From Asterionellopsis glacialis (taxonomy: Eukaryota; Bacillariophyta; Plagiogrammaphyceae; Rhaphoneidales; Asterionellopsidaceae), in NCBI GenBank assembly GCA_014885115.2, contig WKLE02003001.1, positions 1-11,631 on the forward strand: a DNA stretch of 11,631 nt. The letters are read 5' to 3'. The notes below the pieces were generated by a model that saw nothing but the letters and a program-made list of their open reading frames with translations, had not been told where the DNA came from and searched no databases. The position numbers and the translations under genes were made by a program. How positions within the stretch are numbered: position 1 is the stretch's first letter; each line of letters begins with the position of its first letter. Positions 1-7,500 of this stretch are shown piece by piece.

Positions 1-160
1 TATAATCGAAAGCTTTGGTAATTAACACTGGAATACGTACCTGCTAGTAGGACAAACATACCAGATACGGTTGTAAGTTGCTACCGTTATTGACTGTCCG
101 CTACCGGCGTGTAATCAAATTCAATTTAAGGATTAGAGGTATCTTTTAGGCTGACACGCG

Positions 161-301
161 ATGTTCGACACGACAGAAAAGATCTCTACGAACGCGCGAA
201 CGCGAACACGAACACGAACGGAGCGAACGCTTTCACACATTGCATCGAAATCGCAGCATCGTCACAATCAATCACGCACTCTTCTCCTAGACCAACAATG
301 A
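161..301 (+). promoter_or_regulatory. 46-codon upstream ORF in the leader of the RING/MYND gene
   Basis: An ATG at 161 opens a 46-codon frame that ends at TGA 299-301, ten bases before the main ATG at 311. It is in the same frame as the main protein, so this single TGA separates the two. Its middle is an Arg-Thr repeat encoded by a short CGAACA/CGAACG tandem repeat at about 188-227. If the transcript starts upstream of 161, this frame would lower initiation at 311. No transcript start can be seen, so it may instead lie outside the mRNA. Confidence 0.4.
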
Positions 302-318
302 TCATCCACAATGGGTAA
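298..318 (+). promoter_or_regulatory. 6-codon uORF overlapping the main start codon
   Basis: The ATG at 298 (A at -3) starts a six-codon frame (MIIHNG) ending at TAA 316-318. It is out of frame with the main ATG at 311 and runs across it. Ribosomes initiating at 298 would pass the main start and stop seven bases beyond it, so the main protein would depend on leaky scanning or short backward reinitiation. The main ATG has the better context (ACAATGG; A at -3, G at +4). Function is inferred. Confidence 0.45.
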
Positions 319-2098
319 GAAATCGAGAAAACCAAAAAGTGTCAAAAGCGGAAGTGCCAAGCAAATACCTGCCGCCGCTCAACTACCACCACAGGCGTAC
401 CATAATGACCCGGGTTCATTTTATATGGATAATTTGCAACGTCCATATCAAGAATGGTTTGGACAAACGTTAATCTTATCCCACGTCCAATCACCCTTGT
501 ATCGTGACAAGAAGGCCTATTGTGTTGGATACAGCAATACCAAAGACCGTTTGATTGTATGGCCCTTGGAAACCGCAAATGAAGTTTTAGTGGAACCCAT
601 CAAATGTACACTGGCTGTACGATACACCGTCCTGGATTGTTGCAAGGAAATCCGTACCAAACAACAGAATCAACCAACTAGTCATAACAATGGCAATAAT
701 GACAATGCGGATGATGATCACGATTCAAATAATACAACAAACCTTTGTACAATCTGCAATGAAGAACTACGCGCACCTGTCGAACTTCCATGCAAACATA
801 TATTTTGTGCCTCGTGCATTGCCCGCTTACGTAATCCACGAGAATTAGGTTACGAAGTCAATTGTCCTACCTGTCATGCCTTATTGCCCGCCATGTTTGA
901 AAAGCAATATGAAATGGCACGTTTCATTATGGATAGCATCAAATCACATTTGGTATGTTCCGATCGATCCTGTCAAAAAGAAGGACGACATGAACGATAC
1001 CAGTGTCTGCTGATACCTGAGTCTTTGCACCAATATGAACAAACATGCCAATCCTGTCAAGCGCAAAAAGACATTATTGATCTATTATTATTCTTGGAAA
1101 ACATGGTCCGATCCATGGCCATGTGGGCTACCGTAGGACATAAAATGGCATCCAAGGTCAAAGCTCACCGTACCTTAATGAGAGAATGTGTCTGTAAATT
1201 CTTGCCATCTGTTCAAAAGTTACGTCGCCAATTTGAAGGGTGTTTGCAAATACGTGCCACGTGCGGTGGTATTGACACCAAATTGGAAGAATTATTTCAA
1301 ACCATTCATGGCGAACCTTTGTATTCTCCAGAGGAACAAAAAACCATGTTGCAAGACAAACCTAGTAATTTCAATTCCTCATATCAAGTTACGTCCAAGG
1401 ATGAACAGTTCACATCCGAATTAACCAAATTGGTATTGAAGGAATTTGATGCCTCGTGGTATTACATTCGTAGTTTTGGTAGACATTATGATCGTATATT
1501 GAATGGATTTGCCAATTCAGCAGGATACATTGCCAACGATTCGAAATTATGTCGCATCTTGACCGAACAAATGGCGGTCGATCAATGGACGATGCGACGG
1601 TTAGATGCCTTGGAAGATTTGTTATCTACCAAACAGGGATATGGGAAATATGAAGCTACCGAATGTTACCATTTATTGCAATTGTTATTTAATGTTATCT
1701 TTGTGGCTGTCGGTGAAACACAAATGCAATTGGATTTATTTGTACGATGCTTTGGACAAGAATACTTTTTACGAGAATTGGAAGGGGGTATCGATTTGAA
1801 ATTACGACACATGTTGCACCAGACGGTGGGGAAACAATTGTATCAAGATGTGGGATATACCGATGAATACGACCGTCCCCTTTTATTATTACGTCCATGT
1901 GCCACCACACGACAATGCGGTGGATCCAAAGTTAATCCAAATTGTCAAACCAAAGAATATCAACCCAAAACATTCCTACGGTGTCCATGTAAACGACGAG
2001 TCTATTGTAGTCCTCTTTGTAAAATGTTTGATGAAGAATACCATACTGCGGCTTGTCAAGAAGCATTAAATGCACAAAAACGATTGGCAGGAATTTAA
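311..2098 (+). CDS. RING finger / MYND-like zinc finger protein, putative E3 ubiquitin ligase
   Basis: This intronless 595-aa protein has a Lys/Arg-rich N-terminus, an Asn/Asp-rich linker (about 117-144) and a textbook C3HC4 RING: C146-x2-C149-x11-C161-x-H163-x2-C166-x2-C169-x15-C185-x2-C188. A second cluster follows (C216, C221, H227, C232, H240, C246, C249) and may bind zinc. A long, mostly helical middle (about 250-520) shows no domain I recognise. The C-terminus ends in a MYND-like finger: C558-x-C560, then YC566-x3-C570-x7-H578-x3-C582. RING proteins usually recruit E2 enzymes and transfer ubiquitin, and MYND fingers bind proline-rich peptides, so a ubiquitin ligase that picks partners through MYND is the likely role, in cytosol or nucleus. 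No signal peptide or membrane segment is visible. The start at 311 is chosen for its ACAATGG context and because the in-frame upstream ATG is cut off by TGA at 299. The next gene lies 1.35 kb downstream on the same strand. Confidence 0.93.
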   Translation: MGKKSRKPKSVKSGSAKQIPAAAQLPPQAYHNDPGSFYMDNLQRPYQEWFGQTLILSHVQSPLYRDKKAYCVGYSNTKDRLIVWPLETANEVLVEPIKCTLAVRYTVLDCCKEIRTKQQNQPTSHNNGNNDNADDDHDSNNTTNLCTICNEELRAPVELPCKHIFCASCIARLRNPRELGYEVNCPTCHALLPAMFEKQYEMARFIMDSIKSHLVCSDRSCQKEGRHERYQCLLIPESLHQYEQTCQSCQAQKDIIDLLLFLENMVRSMAMWATVGHKMASKVKAHRTLMRECVCKFLPSVQKLRRQFEGCLQIRATCGGIDTKLEELFQTIHGEPLYSPEEQKTMLQDKPSNFNSSYQVTSKDEQFTSELTKLVLKEFDASWYYIRSFGRHYDRILNGFANSAGYIANDSKLCRILTEQMAVDQWTMRRLDALEDLLSTKQGYGKYEATECYHLLQLLFNVIFVAVGETQMQLDLFVRCFGQEYFLRELEGGIDLKLRHMLHQTVGKQLYQDVGYTDEYDRPLLLLRPCATTRQCGGSKVNPNCQTKEYQPKTFLRCPCKRRVYCSPLCKMFDEEYHTAACQEALNAQKRLAGI

Positions 2099-2179
2099 TA
2101 GGAACATGATTGATGAAAGGATACTTATAGTCTCCAACTTGTTTGAGAGAATGCATGTTTAACAATAAGTCTTGTTGGA

Positions 2180-2185
2180 AATAAA
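2180..2185 (+). terminator. Candidate poly(A) signal of the RING/MYND gene
   Basis: A canonical AATAAA lies 82 bases after the stop codon at 2098, in an AT-rich stretch. The position suits a short 3' UTR. Diatom poly(A) signals are often degenerate, so this is a reasonable but unproven call. Confidence 0.45.
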
Positions 2186-2465
2186 TGTATACAAAATATT
2201 TTCAAAGATACTGTGACTGTATCCTGGTAAACTTTATTGCAAAATCCAATACACGATAACCTTTCAAGTCCTGCATCGTTTGGAGTACTAACACCAATCT
2301 CTTTTCATCTTTAGAGCTAATGCATTGGTATTTATCTCATGATAGAAAGAGACACCCACTAGTTTCTTCGGTGATCCTGTTTGACCCCTAACCTAAAACC
2401 TGCAACCACCACTACCCATCCTTGGGAACGGCAAGAGCCTTATCACCGCCTCCAGTCCAAACATT

Positions 2466-2496
2466 ACTTTTATAGAAATGACAACTTTTATAGAAA
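2466..2496. repeat. 13-bp direct repeat, 18-bp period
   Basis: The 13-mer ACTTTTATAGAAA occurs at 2466-2478 and again at 2484-2496. It is a short perfect repeat in AT-rich non-coding DNA and is likely a replication-slippage product or a paired binding site. No function is implied by its context. Confidence 0.6.
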
Positions 2497-2812
2497 GCGC
2501 TTATATGAATTATTTTCACTGCATTGAAGTTTTGACAAGAACATTTTCGGACGTACAGTACCAATTCATTGCAATACATCATGTATCCATCTCATCACAA
2601 CATATAAGAACAAGAAAATGCTACTAGTGGAAATGCTTCTTCATCATTTTCCATGACTTATCATTATACTTGGCTTGAGGCAGATCTCAAATCCCAGATT
2701 TGGAATATAAAAATATCACAAACTTCATCCGGCAGGGATCCTCTCTAGGGGTAGAGATATTGTTAAATACGTTCAAATTGCATTATTTCTTATCTGGGGT
2801 GCTGGTAACTTG

Positions 2813-2827
2813 CTGGTACAGTACCAG
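2813..2827. repeat. 15-bp perfect palindrome
   Basis: CTGGTAC-A-GTACCAG forms a perfect 7-bp inverted repeat around a single base. A near copy of the left arm (GCTGGTAA) lies just upstream at about 2801. With a one-base loop it makes a poor RNA hairpin and would fit a dimeric protein-binding site better. This is intergenic and may be chance. Confidence 0.5.
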
Positions 2828-2962
2828 GTACAGATTTATATTAATTATCCGTGTCACATTCGAATTCGCCAATGACAATGCTCAGAATGAAATGAATAAC
2901 GCCTTTGTTTAACGAAAACTTATGTCACAACATATCTTACTTCCATATATTTTTTATCTCAT

Positions 2963-3272
2963 TGACGTAAAGGTACACTATATAAAATTATTTTAAAAAA
3001 TAGTGTTTCTACATATCACGTAGAAGGTACCCTCCCCAGCAAAAACATCATAAATCAAAACGATCAAAAATTCAAAACAGTCCGAACGCTGTATGTTGGC
3101 AGTACAACCCCAACGAAAGCTCCAACAGGGGGAAAAAAGGCTGTCACGGACCCGACGTTGAGCCTCCTTTGAAAAGAAAGAACGCAAAGTAAAAAAGGGA
3201 CAAGACTAGAAAGAGACGCCCACTGGTTGACGTGTCCGAGTGAGCACCTTTGCGAATACATGGCAGCGTCAC
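2963..3272. promoter_or_regulatory. TGACG(T) motifs upstream of the lipase fusion gene
   Basis: TGACGT occurs at 2963-2968 and 3228-3233, and the reverse core CGTCA at 3268-3272, which is 485, 220 and 176 bases before the ATG at 3448. TGACGT is the core recognised by bZIP/CREB-type factors and was described as the core of the CO2/cAMP-responsive elements of diatom carbonic anhydrase promoters. Three such cores in about 310 bases may be regulatory, but a six-base motif also arises by chance, so this is a weak call. Confidence 0.25.
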
Positions 3273-3440
3273 CTTGAGATTGGTCCGACTCTGATTGCAT
3301 ATTATTTTTCGTAAGAAAAATCCCCTTTTTTGTTGAGAACTCCAAATCATTGCACTGACTGAAGTGGATTTTCTTTAGGGATCGAATCTTGGTATCTTTT
3401 GTAGCTTAAGTCAAGAAGATTTATAGAGTGAATCCTTTCG

Positions 3441-3464
3441 ATGAAACATGGAAGGTATTTATAA
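3441..3464 (+). promoter_or_regulatory. 7-codon uORF overlapping the start of the lipase fusion gene
   Basis: The ATG at 3441 opens MKHGRYL and ends at TAA 3462-3464, out of frame with the main ATG at 3448 and crossing it. Its context is weak (T at -3), whereas the main start has A at -3 and G at +4, so most ribosomes should scan through to 3448. The arrangement closely resembles the overlapping uORF of the upstream gene at 298-318. Confidence 0.45.
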
Positions 3465-4557
3465 TGAAGGGAGTCTATCAACACATCGTCAACAACAACG
3501 GCAACACTATGGAACTGTAACAATGAGACGAAAATCGACTAATCCATTCGATGACTCTTCATCCGATGAAGATTCCGAAACTTCGCAGCTTTTCTATGAT
3601 TGTTTTGACGACGAGGATTCCCAACAACAGTACGAAACTTATCAACAAACAGATCATGAGGCCTCAGAACACCAGAGTCTCCTCAGTCCTTCTTCCGCCA
3701 CAAAGAGATTGGCACCATTGAATTTCGATCTGGAAAACAACACGGAAGAAAATCCAGCATTGACATTCGATCAACAAAATACAAACGCGGACCGTTCGAG
3801 ATATTTTATTTCTCCATTAGAATCAGCATTACTCGCTTGGAGATCTCCAACAAATCCACAACCATTAGTAGATCATAGATTAGAATCACCCACAAATCAT
3901 GATACAAATAACGAAGAAGAAGAACAAAAACTTGGCGACGACAGTAATAACAGCAATGATACCGACAATGGCTCGATCGGCAGTGAATCACGTTGGTCTC
4001 GTTTAGTTCGAATTGCATCTTCTGCATCCTCACTATTTCTACAAGGGATAGACCCAGATGATGATGATGATGAGGAGGAGGAGGAACAAGATGAAAACAC
4101 AACCCATAGCCGGAGTAGTGGTGAAAACTATCTTGGCATAACGACAGATGAAGAAGAAAGTCTTGGACTTGAAAGAACGGTAAAGTTGAATCGATCGACA
4201 AGCTATGGATCTCGTAGAACCGTTAAGTCATACGACACCGATGACAATACCGATTTAGGAGAAGCAAGAGATGACTTTGAAGTGTTTACCCCACCTAACA
4301 ACCGGAATATGCACAATGGGGATTCGTCAACTGCATCAAACAACCACTTTTCATCGCGACATCAGCGTAGCTCTGTCCACAAACGACAACGACGAAAATC
4401 AAATACTACAATTAATCCAGCTCCACCTGAAAAGAATCCGATATTGCACAAACTTCATACTTTTCCCAAGGATAGCGAATTCACTATGGATTATCGATCA
4501 CCAGGAACACCGTGGACACATCTAATCATACTGGAAGATCTTGGTACAGCATCGTCG
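3448..4557 (+). other. Domain: acidic, Ser-rich disordered N-terminal tail of the fusion protein
   Basis: Residues 1-370 are low in hydrophobic residues and rich in Ser, Asn, Asp, Glu and Gln. Clusters such as FDDSSSDEDSE near residue 32 look like casein-kinase-2 sites. Residues 204-213 are a pure run of five Asp and five Glu, encoded by GAT then GAG/GAA codons (about 4057-4086) and prone to slippage. Basic patches (near 310-320) follow. With no signal peptide, and TM1 only at residue 371, this tail should stay in the cytosol and act as a regulatory or trafficking segment. Confidence 0.7.
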
Positions 4558-7500
4558 TGGGCTATTTTGCTTTTGCCGTATATTGCCTTTTTGATTTGTC
4601 TCATACTCGATGCTGAATCTAGTTTACGAATTGAAACTGTCGGACCTTTCAATGCTACTTCTCCGTGTGTCGGCTCTAGAAGTGGCTCTACTGGATATGA
4701 CGTACCTATGAATCCAACACCACATGTTTCTTGTTCGTATCCCTTCACTCTCAGCAATAGACAAGGTCTCCTTTCCTACGGAGACCAAAGTTATGCCTTG
4801 GTTCGATCGCATTATAAAGCACTTATGCCCACTGGAACAGCATTTGCTTCAGGACCAATAGCAAATGTACCTCCGAGTTCTGACTTTCTATATGGCGATG
4901 CTGAATTCAAAAATCTTCCTACAGAAATAGTGGCCATGGTAGCACAAGGACAAGTTGTGTCGTCTACTGTAGTGTTGCAGCGCGCGTATGGTAGTGTAGA
5001 TGAATGGTCGCCAGTGAAAATTACAAAACCTGCTAGATTATCGATGAAATGTACGCCCAATAGCCATGGCACAGAAAGCTTCCTTGCGCAATCCCATTCA
5101 TTAACCGAACTCACCTGGAATTGTAGCAGTCCGAGAATCATGGATGTCGTCTGTGCAGAGCCAGGTACTGCCATCTTTACAGGGACTGAAATCAAAATAA
5201 ATGTTTTGTATTCTCATGTCCATGGTATGAATGCTGCCTACGAATCTCTAGAATACTTCACAAATGTCGATGATATCTATCGAGAAGAATTTTCTTACGT
5301 TTTCGCGGAACCTGTGGATTTGCAAAGTGCATTGTTACAAATGAATCTGACAAGTGATCCCCATACTCTAATTAGCGAAATGGTACAATCATCAAGGTAC
5401 TTGATCGAACACGAACGACCCTCCTACGAAACAATTGAAATTAGCGTACGTTTGAGTATGCTGATTCTTAGCCTTGTTTTCATTGTAGGTTGGTGTTGGA
5501 GTCTTGGACTAAAAGGGTTCTTTGGTCGAGATATAGCAGGTAATTGGTTTTGGTTTCCATGTCGTTTCTCATGGCGAAAAAATCCTTCGGAAGAGCTACC
5601 TCTCACACTGCAGAAGAAAAAGATGTTACCGTGGTGGGAATCGCCTTGGTTACTCCTTCCAGAGCGTCGGTATCTGCTGGTTCTTTTGCTTTGCCTTTTG
5701 CTGCTTCAAAATCCTTTGTTAGCGTATGCCTACTTTCACCCTTGGATGTACAGCAAGGCAAGTTTTCATTCGGCAGCTGATGCACTTATGGGTATTGGTG
5801 TTCATGGCATATTGATGCTTTGGTTGTGTCTCTTTCAAGGTCTGCGATATCATTCAGCATCAATTTCCCGTAAAAGGGCCAAGCAACAACGACAAGCTCT
5901 TGAATTGCGACGCGCAGCGAAGTACATAGCACAAGGAGATCATACACAATATGGTACTGGCACAGAAGACTCTATCAGCCGCTACACGGCGTCGTACTAT
6001 GAACAATATGGAGATGTTGACGGAAGCGGGTCATCTGGAGATTTGCATCTACGTTTAAAGCATGATCCCTGCGGTGACAGCTGGGCAGATTTCCTCTTAC
6101 CAAAACTGTTTCTCTTTGCATGTGGAGCTGCCTCTGTCATTCTGGCAGCGATTTATCGCTTTCCGGCTTCAGATAATATGGCTACACTGAGCCCAAGATT
6201 ATTGTACAGATACAGTACAACCTATGTGGTTAGCTCGTTTGTTCAATTGATCATATTAGTACTCTGGGTTGTTCTCATTACCCGCAATGCCTTCATGACA
6301 GGGGCAAAGCTACGGAAAGAACCCTTTCTGAGTACGCGTCCGGCGCAACTTGCATATCGGGTGTTGCTGTGTGTTCTTTTACTCGGTATAGCAGCATTGG
6401 CACTTCCCTTTTTCGTTGATCTTTATCACTTGATGAAACCAGGGAATGTTGGTCGCAACGCTTATGGTGTCGAGGAAGAGATGCACCCGAGAGGTCATTC
6501 ACCTCTTGAGATTTCTTTACAAGTTCTCTATCTTGTGAGTGAGCGTTTTCCATACAGTGGTACAGCTGCAAGTATCGGGCCTGGCAAAATCTTGTTTGCT
6601 ACAGTATGCGCTCTCGTAGCCGCTTTTATATTCTTACCATCAAGATCATTCTTTGAAGATGAATTGGACGCCACAGAGCAGAGAAAGAAAATGATTGGTG
6701 GTGATGAGTGGACTGGAGCTTTGGCAGAGAGAGTCCGGCAACGGCGAGATAAGCGATTGGTTGTAACCCTTGCTCGCTACACCCACACTTGGCGTGTCTT
6801 TCCCTTACCTATAAAGAAAAACTCAATATTGGCATCCGAACTTCTTTCGGGAGGAGCTTTCCATCTCAATCAAAACTTACAGATAGATTACGGTACTGCA
6901 AATAGCAGAGGTGTTGGGTACCTCAACAGATACATGCCAGGTAAGTCATGATCACTAACTTTCGGTATAATCTCTTCTGTGATTAAGCGAAATCATATTT
7001 GCGAACTTCTATCTCATTTCCCCCGTTTGAACACATGCATTGCTTTCGAATCTTTCTTTATAGTATTTTGTGTTGAGACTGCCTGTTGGTTACTCGAAGC
7101 TTCCTGGCAATCTTATTATTCACCTATGGAATTTTCAACAAATGAATTGTACGTAGAAAATGGCATCTTCTGAGCTGATCAATGAATGAGATGCGCGCAA
7201 ACTGACATTTTTCTCTATCTTGTTGCTTTCTTGCGTAGTGCGCCTGGGAGAATGTCTCTTGAAAACATCGGGCTACGACTGGAGAGTGCTATTTACGATG
7301 AAAGCACCCACACTCAAGCTATCGTAGCAACGAATATCGACAAGCAAGTGGACGGTGAAGAAGATAGTATCATTGTTATAGCCTTTCGAGGAACGATGAA
7401 TGCTACAAATTTGCGCACAGATCTTAAAATGCGCCAGGTGTCTCTTCCAGAGACATTTCTAGGCGATGACGATCAAACAACGTTCCGTGTCCATACTGAC

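Larger units (their letters stand above)
2186..3440. other. Intergenic region, no convincing gene
   Basis: About 1.25 kb separates the poly(A) signal from the next gene. All frames are broken by stops; the longest open frames (2700-2912 plus strand, 3064-3345 and 3144-3350 minus strand) start at TTG or have featureless, low-quality translations. The region holds short direct and inverted repeats, an AT-rich stretch near 2975-3000 and TGACG(T) motifs closer to the downstream start. It probably contains the 3' flank of the first gene and the promoter and leader of the second. I see no tRNA or other RNA gene here. Confidence 0.6.

Noticed and set aside
1..310. tRNA, rRNA or upstream coding exon in the left edge
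   Set aside because: No T-arm-like GTTCGA box with matching stems and no frame with coding character were seen. The segment reads as promoter and leader with the uORFs noted.
2700..2912. 70-codon open frame on the plus strand
   Set aside because: It opens at TTG, has no domain or targeting signal, and lies in repeat-containing intergenic DNA.
3064..3350. Overlapping 93- and 68-codon frames on the minus strand upstream of the lipase fusion gene
   Set aside because: They are in two different frames; the longer opens at TTG; the translations show no family features and overlap the presumed promoter and leader.
3806..5195. Long minus-strand frames (131 and 127 codons) opposite the lipase fusion gene
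   Set aside because: They are antisense shadows of the acidic tail and lumenal domain; their His/Ser-rich composition mirrors GAT/GAA runs on the coding strand.
3448..6951. Stand-alone 1,167-aa membrane protein ending at TGA 6949-6951, with a separate lipase gene from 7186
   Set aside because: CAG|GTAAGT lies four codons before this stop, and splicing to 7064 restores the frame with the lipase N-terminal helix. The lipase frame has no credible start of its own and no promoter space.
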